A stretch of DNA of 41,295 nucleotides, taken from assembly GCA_031431235.1 (NCBI GenBank), contig JANPDA010000366.1:1-41295 (forward strand). The letters run 5' to 3'. Below are positions 22,171 through 30,363 of this stretch, piece after piece. The notes under the pieces are model-generated. The model saw only the letters and a list, made by a program, of their open reading frames with translations, searched no databases and had not been told where the DNA came from. The position numbers and the translations under genes were made by a program. The stretch comes from JANNSW01 sp031431235 (GTDB lineage Bacteria; Pseudomonadota; Alphaproteobacteria; Rhizobiales; Hyphomicrobiaceae). Position 1 is the first letter of the stretch. The number at the start of each line of letters is the position of its first letter.

Positions 22171-23373
22171 ATGGTGGCGGAGAACCAACAGGGGGGTGCG
22201 CTCGCTTCAGCGACACCGCTGCCGCCGATCCCCTGGCTGCCGCTCGCAGCCGTCATCTCGATCATCAGTGTATTTGCGCTCAACGCGGGCTACACTTTTC
22301 CCGCGCTCGCGCTGAAGCTCGAGGCGCGCGGCTATTCCTCGACGGCAATCGGCCTTCAGGCAGCACTGCAGAGCCTCGGCACCATCGCGGGCGCGTTCGC
22401 GGCACCCTCGCTCGCGCAGCGCCACGGCCAGATCCCGGTGATGGTGGCGGCGCTGCTGGTCGAGGCGGTCGTGATCGCAAGCTTTGGATGGGTCGAGCCG
22501 ATCATTGCCTGGTATCCGTTGCGATTGGTCCAGGGCTTCGCCGCCAGCCTGCTGTTCGTCATTGCCGAGACGCTGCTCGTCACATTCGCGCCGGCGCACG
22601 CACGGGGCCGGATCGTGGGCATCTACGCCTCGATCAATTCGGGGTTCTTCGCGCTCGGGCCGGCCCTCATACCGGTGATCGGCTTCGACGGGCCGCTGCC
22701 CTATCTCGTCATTGGCGGGCTGGTGCTGCTGCTCGGGTTGCCGGCGGCGGCACTGCGCGGGCATGCGGAGCCGATGAGTCATGTGCCAGCGCGCGAGCTG
22801 GTGGCGGTCGCTGCCATCATTCCGCTGCTGCTGATCGCCGTCTTCACCTTTGGCTTTGCCGATGGCGCACTCCTCAACCTGTGGGGGATTTATGGCCTCG
22901 CCCGTGGCATCGATGCCGGTGCCGCCTCGATCCTGCTGGCGCTGATGTCGGCGGGCAACATGGTGCTGCAACTGCCGATCGGCTGGCTTGCCGATCGCTA
23001 CCCGCGACGCAACGTGCTGATGGCATGCTCGGCGGGAGGGTTGGTCGGCGCGGCCCTGCTGCCCTTGCTCGACCTGTCTGGAACGCTCGCCTATGGGTTC
23101 GTGTTCGTATGGGGTGCGCTCGGCTTTGGCATCTATACCGTTTCGCTCGCCATCGTCGGGGACGCTCTGTCGGGTGCGCGCCTGGTTGGGGCCAATGCCG
23201 CCTTCGGCATCGTCTGGGGGCTGGGTGCGTTGATCGGGGCGCCGAGCACGGGAATGCTGATGGACCGGATCGGCGCCGAAGGCCTCTCGGCGATGATCGG
23301 GATCGTGTTTGCCTTGCAGTTGATCGCCGTTTTGGTGATCGAGCCCGTCAGAGCTCAGCGGTCCGGAACTTAG
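22171..23373 (+). CDS. MFS transporter, YcaD-like
   Basis: This is a 400-residue inner-membrane protein with twelve hydrophobic segments. Segment 1 is VISIISVFALNAGYTFPALA, and the loop QSLGTIAGAFAAPSLAQRHG corresponds to the MFS TM2-TM3 region. The second half repeats the pattern with LQLPIGWLADRYPRRNVLMA, the classic G-x-x-x-D-R-x-P-R-R MFS loop. The overall layout and the LEARGYSSTAIGLQAALQS N-terminus resemble the YcaD/UPF0226 subgroup of drug or sugar permeases. The substrate is unknown. The gene may be co-transcribed with the CoA-transferase. It is followed by palindromic repeat DNA. Confidence 0.87.
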   Translation: MVAENQQGGALASATPLPPIPWLPLAAVISIISVFALNAGYTFPALALKLEARGYSSTAIGLQAALQSLGTIAGAFAAPSLAQRHGQIPVMVAALLVEAVVIASFGWVEPIIAWYPLRLVQGFAASLLFVIAETLLVTFAPAHARGRIVGIYASINSGFFALGPALIPVIGFDGPLPYLVIGGLVLLLGLPAAALRGHAEPMSHVPARELVAVAAIIPLLLIAVFTFGFADGALLNLWGIYGLARGIDAGAASILLALMSAGNMVLQLPIGWLADRYPRRNVLMACSAGGLVGAALLPLLDLSGTLAYGFVFVWGALGFGIYTVSLAIVGDALSGARLVGANAAFGIVWGLGALIGAPSTGMLMDRIGAEGLSAMIGIVFALQLIAVLVIEPVRAQRSGT

Positions 23374-23394
23374 GACGATCCGAACAACGACTGC

Positions 23395-23580
23395 TCCGTC
23401 TTCCCGGACGATCGGAGCCCTGGCCTATCGCCAGGGCGGAGATTGATCCGGGATCCAGCGCGAGAAGCGGCGAAGCCGCAACATATTGGGCCTTCGGCAC
23501 TTTTCATGCTGGCTCCCGGCTTCCCGCGCTCCCGCTGGTCGCTTGGCCGGGAAAACGGCTGGGCGGACTGCATACGCTTC
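23395..23580. repeat. Mosaic of intergenic palindromes
   Basis: Several hairpins follow each other: CCCTGGC-CTATC-GCCAGGG (23418-23436) and GCGGC-GAA-GCCGC (23467-23479). A longer interrupted pair is CCGGGATCCAGC near 23450 with GCTGGCTCCCGG near 23508. TTCCCGG and CCGGGAA also face each other at the outer edges (about 23401 and 23547). This composition is that of short dispersed intergenic repeats common in Rhizobiales chromosomes. No gene is visible. Confidence 0.5.
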
Positions 23581-23610
23581 AATTCGATTCGTTTATTGTC
23601 GTCGGTGTCC

Positions 23611-24114
23611 TTAGCCCACGAAAGCGGCGGCGGCTGGGCGGTCGGCTGGAAGGCAACGCGGAGGGCCCTTGCGCTCCGAGCGCACCCATATACTCTGAGC
23701 GCGTCGAGCGGAGCCTGTCTCGCAGCCAGAGGCTGTGGGGTCAGACCCCTTGGTCGCGGATCTGACGATGGATCCGAAACGCCTGGGCAAAGGGGTCTGA
23801 CCCCGCCCGATCCTGCTCACTGCGCTGAGGCCGCAAACTTGGCCCCAGATCGGCGCCACGATCGCGTGGAACTGGCGCATGGTGAGATTGCCGGTGCGGA
23901 AGTGGATGATCCGAGGTCCGTCGGCAGCGGCCATGGCTCGATGGATGAAATCCGCATCCTTCGTGACGATCGTCAGGTCGTTCTCGGAGGCATGCCGCCA
24001 GATGTCCGTGTCGGTCCGCGCCGAGCCGAAGTCGTCGGCGAAAGTGTAACCGGGTCCGGACCACGGCTTGAACCACCGTGGCAGATTGGCGTCGATCAGG
24101 TAGCCGGCCCTCAC
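23611..24114 (-). CDS. DUF5615 PIN-like toxin with a repeat-encoded C-terminal extension
   Basis: This gene encodes 167 residues starting with GTG at 24114, inside the GTGA overlap with the DUF433 antitoxin. The DUF5615 (Mut7-C-like PIN) core is LIDANLPRWF (Asp8), FADDFGSARTDTDIWRHASE, NDLTIVTKDADF (Asp53/Asp55) and PRIIHFRTGNLTMRQFHAIV. These carry the acidic residues that bind Mg in PIN-type RNases. The core ends near residue 103. Family members usually stop at about 110-120 residues. Here the frame continues through 60 more residues encoded by palindromic repeat DNA (GQTPLP at 105-110, GSDPTA at 123-128). The natural stop has probably been lost or replaced by repeat insertion. The product is likely an mRNA- or tRNA-cutting toxin, but this is inferred from family only. 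Confidence 0.75.
   Translation of the reverse strand: MRAGYLIDANLPRWFKPWSGPGYTFADDFGSARTDTDIWRHASENDLTIVTKDADFIHRAMAAADGPRIIHFRTGNLTMRQFHAIVAPIWGQVCGLSAVSRIGRGQTPLPRRFGSIVRSATKGSDPTASGCETGSARRAQSIWVRSERKGPPRCLPADRPAAAAFVG
23737..23804. repeat. Nested inverted repeat with GGGGTCAGACCCC palindromes
   Basis: GGGGTCAGACCCCTT (23737-23751) is the exact reverse complement of AAGGGGTCTGACCCC (23790-23804), and each arm is itself a 6-1-6 palindrome. Between them CGGATC and GATCCG form a further inner stem. The unit lies inside the 3' part of the toxin reading frame. It looks like an inserted REP-like element unrelated in sequence to those at 331 and 24529. Confidence 0.8.
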
Positions 24115-24353
24115 ACAACAGCTTGGATGCTGTAGCCCCGGTCCATCATGCGACTTGCAAACTCCAGGCAAGCCGCCACGTCCTCCCGCTCCAGCATGGG
24201 ATGCTGATGCAGGATCTCGTCTATGGACTCGCCTGCTGCCAGGTAGCCGAGGATCGTGGCAACCGTGATGCGCAGGCTGCGGACGGTCGGCTTGCCGTTG
24301 CAGACGTCCGCTATGACGGTAATGCGGCCGGTCAGGCTGTGGGACTGGGTCAT
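24111..24353 (-). CDS. DUF433 domain protein, antitoxin of the pair
   Basis: This is an 80-residue protein starting MTQSHSLTGRITVIADVCNG. A start 14 codons earlier is possible, but the chosen ATG has GGTGGCG before it and matches the family length. DUF433 signatures are ITVIADVCNGKPTVRSLRIT, VATILGYLAAGESIDEILHQ and HPMLEREDVAACLEFASRMM, which form a small helix-turn-helix-like fold. DUF433 proteins are regularly encoded directly before DUF5615 PIN-like toxins and act as their antitoxins and probably autorepressors (VapB45-like). The stop overlaps the toxin's GTG start, which is typical translational coupling of such modules. Confidence 0.85.
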   Translation of the reverse strand: MTQSHSLTGRITVIADVCNGKPTVRSLRITVATILGYLAAGESIDEILHQHPMLEREDVAACLEFASRMMDRGYSIQAVV

Positions 24354-24420
24354 GGCGCCACCATACACCGGACGGGGCGGGATCGCGAGGCGCATCCCGC
24401 CACTGAGTTGCCCGCAAACT

Positions 24421-24459
24421 GGCGGATTGCAGCCCGGTCGAGCCGGGCCGTAACCCGCC
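24421..24459. repeat. REP-like hairpin
   Basis: The outer arms GGCGGATTGC and CGTAACCCGCC pair with two mismatches around a perfect inner stem AGCCCGG-TCGA-CCGGGC(C). It belongs to the repeat cluster upstream of gltX and may be a chimera of two repeat types. Confidence 0.5.
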
Positions 24460-24528
24460 TATGGGTTTGACGGCACTGGCGGGGTTACGGCGCTTGCGCG
24501 CCTCTCTCGAGCAACACGTCGCCAGCAC

Positions 24529-24622
24529 GTAGGGCGGATTGGCGAAGCGTATTCCGCCATGACGAGGCAATGCACCTGCATTTCGGCGGATTGCGGCGCG
24601 AAGGGCGCCTAATCCGCCTTAC
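24529..24622. repeat. Pair of inverted REP elements (BIME-like)
   Basis: The first unit (24529-24558) starts with GTAGGGCGGATTGGC, then GAA, then GCGTATTCCGCC. The second (24585-24622) is inverted, starting on the minus strand with GTAAGGCGGATTAGGCGCC and ending CGCAATCCGCC. They are separated by 26 bases. They share the GTAG-GGCG head and the GCGTATT...CGCC tail with the REPs flanking the RAYT at 393-944, but the stem bases differ. Confidence 0.7.
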
Positions 24623-24747
24623 GTGCTGTCGCTCTTCACGACCGAATGTGGCACCAGCATCGTCCGCCCAACCGCCATCCCCTGACCCCGCCCCGCATCC
24701 ATGCTATGGCACGGCCGCAACCCAGCCAACCAACACCAGAGCCCGAC

Positions 24748-26178
24748 ATGGCGAAAATGAAGGTCGTCACCCGCTTTGCCCCCTCGCCGACCGGGTTCCT
24801 GCATATCGGGGGCGCGCGCACGGCGCTGTTCAACTGGCTCTATGCCAAGGGCCGGGGCGGCAGCTTCCTGTTGCGCATCGAGGATACCGACCGCGAGCGC
24901 TCGACCGAGCCTGCGGTCGAGGCGATCCTCGATGGCCTGAAGTGGCTCGGTCTCGACTGGGACGGCGAGCCCGTGCGCCAGGCGACCCGCGCCGCCCGCC
25001 ACCGCGAGGCGGCCGAAGCTCTGCTCGCCAACGGCCGCGCCTACCATTGCTACTGCTCGCCCGCCGAGCTCGATGCGATGCGCGCGGGCGCCGAGGCCGA
25101 GGGCCGCCCGCCGATCTACGACGGCTCCTGGCGCGACCGGCCGGCCAGCGACGCCCCCAAGGGCGTCGAGCCGGTCATCCGCCTGAAGACGCCGCGCGCA
25201 GGCGAGACCGTGGTCGACGACGCCGTGCAGGGCCGCGTCGTGTTCCAGAACAAGGACCTCGACGACCTGATCATCCTCCGCAGCGACGGCACGCCGACCT
25301 ACAACCTCGCCGTCGTGGTCGATGATCACGACATGGACGTGACCCACGTCATCCGTGGCGTCGACCATCTGACCAATGCCGCCCGCCAGTCGCAGATCGC
25401 GATCGGGCTCGACTGGGAGCGCCCGATCTTTGCCCATGTGCCGCTCATTCACGGGCCGGACGGCGCGAAACTGTCGAAGCGCCATGGCGCACTCGGGGTC
25501 GATGCCTACCGCGCCATGGGCTATTTGCCGCAAGCACTCCGCAACTACCTGGTCCGGCTCGGTTGGAGCCATGGCGACGACGAGATCTTCTCGACCGCGA
25601 GAATGATCGAGTGGTTCGACCTGCCCCAGGTCGGCCGCTCGGCTGCGCGCTTCGACTTCGCCAAGCTCGAGGCGCTGAACGGCCACTATATCCGGGAGGC
25701 GGACGATCACGACCTGCTGCGCCACATCGAGGTGATGTTGCCCGAGAGCGAGGCGACGCGCCCACTCGCGGCACGGTTCGGCGCGGCTGAGCGCGCGCGG
25801 CTGCTGGCGGCGATGCCGGGCCTGAAGGAGCGGGCGAAAACGCTGGTGGAGCTCATCGACAATGCTGGCTATCTGTTCGCGAGCCGCCCGCTGCAGATCG
25901 ATACCGGCGCCCAGAAGCTGCTGTCGCCCGAAGGGCTCGCGGTACTTGCCGCACTGGTGCCGGTGTTGCAACGGATCGGTCAGTGGGACACCACCGCGAT
26001 CGAGGCTGCGGTCAAGGCCCACGCCGAGGTGGCCGGCCAGAAACTCGGCAAGATCGCCCAACCCCTGCGTGTGGCGCTCACCGGCCGCACCACCTCGCCC
26101 GGCATTTTCGACGTGCTCGCCGTACTGGGCAAGGACGAGTGCCTCGGCCGGATCGACGATCGGCTGGGGCAAGGCTGA
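24748..26178 (+). CDS. gltX: Glutamyl-tRNA synthetase
   Basis: This is a 476-residue class I aminoacyl-tRNA synthetase. The start MAKMKVVTRFAPSPTGFLHI puts the HIGH-like motif (HIGG, residues 19-22) at the usual place. The open frame extends upstream without similarity. The KMSKS-equivalent is AKLSKRHG near residue 240. The Glu-tRNA recognition segments FALQ-type LRIEDTDRERSTEPAVEAIL and YHCYCSPAEL are typical of bacterial GluRS, and the C-terminal anticodon-binding domain follows (GQKLGKIAQPLRVALTGRTT). Alphaproteobacteria often have a second GluRS, so this one may be discriminating or not; the sequence alone does not tell me. It sits 142 bases before gltA. Confidence 0.96.
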   Translation: MAKMKVVTRFAPSPTGFLHIGGARTALFNWLYAKGRGGSFLLRIEDTDRERSTEPAVEAILDGLKWLGLDWDGEPVRQATRAARHREAAEALLANGRAYHCYCSPAELDAMRAGAEAEGRPPIYDGSWRDRPASDAPKGVEPVIRLKTPRAGETVVDDAVQGRVVFQNKDLDDLIILRSDGTPTYNLAVVVDDHDMDVTHVIRGVDHLTNAARQSQIAIGLDWERPIFAHVPLIHGPDGAKLSKRHGALGVDAYRAMGYLPQALRNYLVRLGWSHGDDEIFSTARMIEWFDLPQVGRSAARFDFAKLEALNGHYIREADDHDLLRHIEVMLPESEATRPLAARFGAAERARLLAAMPGLKERAKTLVELIDNAGYLFASRPLQIDTGAQKLLSPEGLAVLAALVPVLQRIGQWDTTAIEAAVKAHAEVAGQKLGKIAQPLRVALTGRTTSPGIFDVLAVLGKDECLGRIDDRLGQG

Positions 26179-26226
26179 AATCTTCCCGGCGCCTCCCGAT
26201 CACGAAGAATTCGCCATTCGCCTTGC

Positions 26227-26255
26227 TTGAAGGCTGCCTCGAACGCGGCTAGCGT
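26227..26255 (+). promoter_or_regulatory. Candidate promoter of gltA
   Basis: TTGAAG (26227-26232) and TAGCGT (26250-26255) are 17 bases apart, giving a transcription start near 26262 and a leader of about 60 bases. The -35 is good. The -10 is weak, as often in GC-rich alphaproteobacteria. Confidence 0.35.
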
Positions 26256-26263
26256 CGCGACCG

Positions 26264-26280
26264 GTTGTGCATCGCACAAC
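26264..26280. promoter_or_regulatory. Palindromic operator candidate upstream of gltA
   Basis: GTTGTGC-ATC-GCACAAC is a perfect seven-base inverted repeat 40 bases before the citrate synthase start codon, just after the predicted transcription start. This position suits a repressor of gltA, but I do not recognise the motif as that of a specific regulator. Confidence 0.4.
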
Positions 26281-26320
26281 GAACTGATCCGATCCGCCAG
26301 CGGGGCATCTGGAGAGTACG

Positions 26321-27616
26321 ATGAGCGACGTCACGACAGCGAAAATCATCATTGATGGCAAGGAGTTCGAGCTACCTGTGCGCCGCGGCACGGTCGGCCC
26401 AGCGGTCATTGATGTGTTGGAGCTCTACAAGCGGACCGGCTACTTCACCTACGACCCCGGCTTTACCTCGACGGCGGCCTGCGAAAGCCGGATCACCTAC
26501 ATCGACGGTGACAAGGGCGAGCTGCTCTATTGCGGCTATCCGATCGACCAGCTCGCCGAGCGCGGCAGCTTCCTGGAGACATGCTATCTGCTGCTCCATC
26601 GCGAGCTGCCGACCAAGGCGCAGTTCACTGCCTTCGACCATTCGATCACATATCATACCATGCTGCATGAGCAGATGAACCGGTTCTGGACCGGGTTCCG
26701 CCGCGACGCGCATCCGATGGCGGTGATGGTGGGTGTGGTCGGGGCGCTCTCGGCCTTCTATCACGACTCGACCGATATCGACGACCAGCGCCAGCGCGAG
26801 ATTGCGAGCCACCGCATGATCGCCAAGATGCCGACCATCGCGGCGATGGCTTACAAATATTCGGTCGGACAGCCCTTCATCTATCCGCGCAACGACCTCG
26901 ATTACGCGGCGAACTTCCTGCACATGTGCTTTGCGGTGCCGTGCGAGCCCTACAAGGTCAATCCGGTGCTCGCGCGCGCCATGGACCGGATTTTCATCCT
27001 GCACGCCGATCACGAGCAGAATGCCTCGACCTCGACGGTCAGGCTCGCCGGCTCCTCGGGTGCCAATCCTTTCGCGTGCATCGCAGCCGGCATCGCCTGC
27101 CTCTGGGGCCCATCGCATGGCGGCGCCAACGAGGCCGCGCTCAACATGCTGCGCGAGATCGGCACGGTCGACAAGGTTTCGGAATTCGTCAAACGCGTGA
27201 AGGACAAGAGCGCGGGCGTGCGCCTGATGGGCTTTGGCCATCGCGTCTACAAGAACTACGATCCACGTGCGAAGGTGATGCAGAAGACTTGCCACGAGGT
27301 GCTGGATGCGCTCGGCGTGCGTGAGGAGCCCTTGCTGAAGGTCGCCATGGAGCTGGAGCGGATCGCGCTGGAGGACGAGTATTTCATCACGCGCAGGCTC
27401 TATCCCAACATCGATTTCTATTCCGGCATCACGCTGCGGGCAATGGGGTTCCCGACGTCGATGTTCACGGCCCTCTTCGCGCTCGCCCGCACCGTCGGCT
27501 GGATCGCCCAGTGGAAAGAAATGATCGAGGATCCCGATCAGCGCATCGGCCGCCCGCGCCAGCTCTACATCGGCGCGACCGAGCGGCCCTATGTGGCGAT
27601 CGACAAGCGCAGCTGA
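26321..27616 (+). CDS. gltA: Citrate synthase
   Basis: At 431 residues this is the length of the hexameric type II enzyme of Gram-negative bacteria. It condenses acetyl-CoA with oxaloacetate to open the TCA cycle. The catalytic triad is visible as H266 in LWGPSHGGANEA, H307 in LMGFGHRVYKNYDPRA and D365 in YPNIDFYSGI. The N-terminal small beta domain typical of type II enzymes is present (residues 1-50), followed by SRITYIDGDKGELLYCGYPI. The ATG has GGAGAG upstream. It is likely transcribed from its own promoter, with a palindromic operator candidate in the leader. Confidence 0.97.
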   Translation: MSDVTTAKIIIDGKEFELPVRRGTVGPAVIDVLELYKRTGYFTYDPGFTSTAACESRITYIDGDKGELLYCGYPIDQLAERGSFLETCYLLLHRELPTKAQFTAFDHSITYHTMLHEQMNRFWTGFRRDAHPMAVMVGVVGALSAFYHDSTDIDDQRQREIASHRMIAKMPTIAAMAYKYSVGQPFIYPRNDLDYAANFLHMCFAVPCEPYKVNPVLARAMDRIFILHADHEQNASTSTVRLAGSSGANPFACIAAGIACLWGPSHGGANEAALNMLREIGTVDKVSEFVKRVKDKSAGVRLMGFGHRVYKNYDPRAKVMQKTCHEVLDALGVREEPLLKVAMELERIALEDEYFITRRLYPNIDFYSGITLRAMGFPTSMFTALFALARTVGWIAQWKEMIEDPDQRIGRPRQLYIGATERPYVAIDKRS

Positions 27617-27643
27617 GGACGCCAATCGGAGGAAGCACGCGGC

Positions 27644-28627
27644 ATGGCCCTCTCGCCCAACGAGATTCCGAGAATGTTCGGCGACGTACCCCCGTTCATG
27701 GCGGTCGAGCATGCGCCCGACCTCGCCAAGGCGGGCACGGCCGATGCCGTCGTGATCGGCATGCCCTATGACGGCATCGCCACCTTCCGCGGTGGCGCAA
27801 CTCGACGTGCGCCCCAGGAAATCCGCAAATTCTCGCTGCTGTTCGGCAGCTACCACCTCGATTGGGACCTGCACGCGCTCGATCTGGTGCGCGTGCTCGA
27901 CTGCGGCGATGTCGATGTGGTGCCGGGTAACACGCCCGAGAGCTATGCGCGGCTCGAGCGGCGGATCGCGGAGATCCAGCGGATCGGCGCAGTGCCGCTG
28001 CTGATGGGGGGCGATCACGGCGTCACCTATCCGGCGGTGAAGGCGGTTGCTTCCCACGTGGGCGGCCCGCTCGGCTTCCTGCTGTTCGACACCCACCTCG
28101 ACCTCTGCGAGAGCTTCAACAACGACCGGCTGACGCGGGCTTCCCCCGTCATGCGGATCTGCGAGCTGGCGCAGATCGACAAGAAGCGCATCGCCATCAT
28201 CGGCCCGAAGGGTCCGCGCAATCTTCCCGAGTGGACTCCGCTCGCCAAGGAGTTGGGACTCACCATCTATCCCCAGCGGGTGGTCGAGAAACGCGGCATC
28301 GAGGCCGTCGTAAAGGAGGCGCTGGAGATCGTGTCGCCGGACGGGCGCCCTCCCTATGTCAGCGTCGATATCGACGTGGTCGATCCCGCCTATGCGCCCG
28401 GCACCAACTCGATCGAGCCGGGCGGCTTCACCAGCCGCGAGATCATCAATGGCGTGAGGCTCGCCTGCGAGCGGGGCTTCTGCGGTTTCGACGTGGTCGA
28501 GGTCTCGCCCGACTTCGACTCCCGCTCCGGGCACACGGCGACGCTCGCGGCCAAGCTGATGGCGGAAGCGATCTGCTGCATGGCGGCGCAGCGGTCCGGG
28601 AAGGTGAGAGCGTGGGACGCCGGATGA
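27644..28627 (+). CDS. Ureohydrolase (agmatinase/arginase family) with a substituted catalytic histidine
   Basis: This is a 327-residue binuclear-manganese hydrolase fold. All six metal ligands are present: H125 (MGGDHG), D149, H151 and D153 (FDTHLDL), and D242 and D244 (SVDIDVVDPAYAPG). In arginase and agmatinase the stretch after the second motif carries a conserved catalytic His followed by G-x-P (LHGQP, SHGTP). Here it reads TRASPVMRI, so the aligned residue is Arg165. The enzyme probably hydrolyses a guanidino compound to urea and an amine, but agmatine itself is uncertain. It starts 27 bases after gltA on the same strand, with GGAGGA upstream, so it may be co-transcribed with gltA. Confidence 0.85.
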   Translation: MALSPNEIPRMFGDVPPFMAVEHAPDLAKAGTADAVVIGMPYDGIATFRGGATRRAPQEIRKFSLLFGSYHLDWDLHALDLVRVLDCGDVDVVPGNTPESYARLERRIAEIQRIGAVPLLMGGDHGVTYPAVKAVASHVGGPLGFLLFDTHLDLCESFNNDRLTRASPVMRICELAQIDKKRIAIIGPKGPRNLPEWTPLAKELGLTIYPQRVVEKRGIEAVVKEALEIVSPDGRPPYVSVDIDVVDPAYAPGTNSIEPGGFTSREIINGVRLACERGFCGFDVVEVSPDFDSRSGHTATLAAKLMAEAICCMAAQRSGKVRAWDAG

Positions 28628-28733
28628 CGCTCGCTCCGGCTGTAATTGCCCGAGGTCCAGCGAGATTTGTTGCCAAAGGGCTCGTGATCCGCTTAATCGG
28701 GCGGCTTTCCTGCTCGCGCATGGGAGGTGCCCG

Positions 28734-29244
<511 letters not shown>

Positions 29245-29255
<11 letters not shown>

Positions 29256-30363
29256 GCGCTTTCCCCTTCCTCCTGGCTCGACGATCGGCATTCTCGGCGG
29301 TGGTCAGCTCGGCCGCATGCTGGCACTCGCGGCAGCTCGGCTCGGCCTCAGGTGCCACATCTACTCGGATGTGGCCGAGGCACCTGCCTTCGACTGCGCG
29401 GGCGAGCACACCGTCGCGCACTATGGAGATGTCGAGGCCGTCGCGCGATTTGCGGCGAGTGTCGACGTCGTCACCTACGAGTTCGAGAACGTCCCCGTCG
29501 TAGCTGTCGATGCGGCGGGCGGGCTTGCTCCTGTCTATCCCCCGCGCGAGGCGCTCGCCCGCACCCAGGACCGGGTCGTCGAGAAGCAGCTCGTTGCTGG
29601 CCTCGGCTTGCCGGTCGCACCCTTCGAGGCGGTCGAGGATGCCGCCGGACTCGCGGTGGCGATCGGCCGGATCGGCACGCCTGCATTCCTGAAGACGCGT
29701 CGTTTCGGCTATGACGGGAAGGGACAAGTGCGCCTCGAGGCTGGCAGCGACCCGATGGCTGCGCTCGCGGCCCTCGGCGGGGTGCCGGCCATTCTGGAGG
29801 GACGGGTTGCATTCGAGTACGAGGTCTCCGCTCTCGTGGCTCGCGGCCGTGACGGATCGGTGGTTCACTACGACGTGCCGCGCAACAGCCACGAGGCTGG
29901 CATCCTACGCATGTCGGAGGTGCCCGCGGGACTTCCCGAGCCGCATGTGGCGCGGGCCCGCGAGATCGCGGAAATGATCGCTTCGGCGCTCGACTATGTA
30001 GGCGTCATGGCCGTCGAGATGTTCTATCTGGGCGAGGGCGCCGTGGAGCCGTTGATCGTCAACGAGATTGCCCCGCGCGTGCACAACTCGGGTCATTGGA
30101 CGATCGATGCCTGCCGCGTCAGCCAGTTCGAGAACCACATCCGCGCCATCGCCGGCTGGCCGCTCGGGCAGACCTCCCGCCACAGCGATTGCACGATGGA
30201 GAACCTGATCGGCGAGGATGCGCACGATTGGCTGCGCCTCGCCGCCGAGCCGGACCTGGCGCTCCACCTCTACGGCAAGTCCGACGCCCGCCCGGGCCGC
30301 AAGATGGGGCATCTGACGCGGTTGGCGCCTCTTCTCGGCGCCCCTCACCGCCGCCCCAGATAG
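29245..30363 (+). CDS. purK: N5-carboxyaminoimidazole ribonucleotide synthase
   Basis: This is a 372-residue ATP-grasp enzyme that carboxylates AIR with ATP and bicarbonate, feeding PurE. The start MTSERFPLPPGSTIGILGGG overlaps the purE end. An upstream in-frame start would lie deep inside purE. Motifs are GILGGGQLGRMLALAAARLG (N-terminal pre-ATP-grasp), KTRRFGYDGKGQVRLEAG (ATP-binding loop) and IVNEIAPRVHNSGHWTIDA (catalytic metal-binding end). Its last 19 bases overlap the end of zapE on the opposite strand. Confidence 0.95.

Larger units (their letters stand above)
24354..24747. other. 394-base repeat-rich gap between antitoxin and gltX
   Basis: The gap holds three REP-like hairpins (24421-24459, 24529-24558 and 24585-24622). 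It also holds a degenerate piece GGGGTTACGGCGCTTGCGCG near 24481 that resembles half of another. It must also contain the antitoxin promoter and possibly the gltX promoter, but I see no clear box pair and no gene. Confidence 0.5.
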
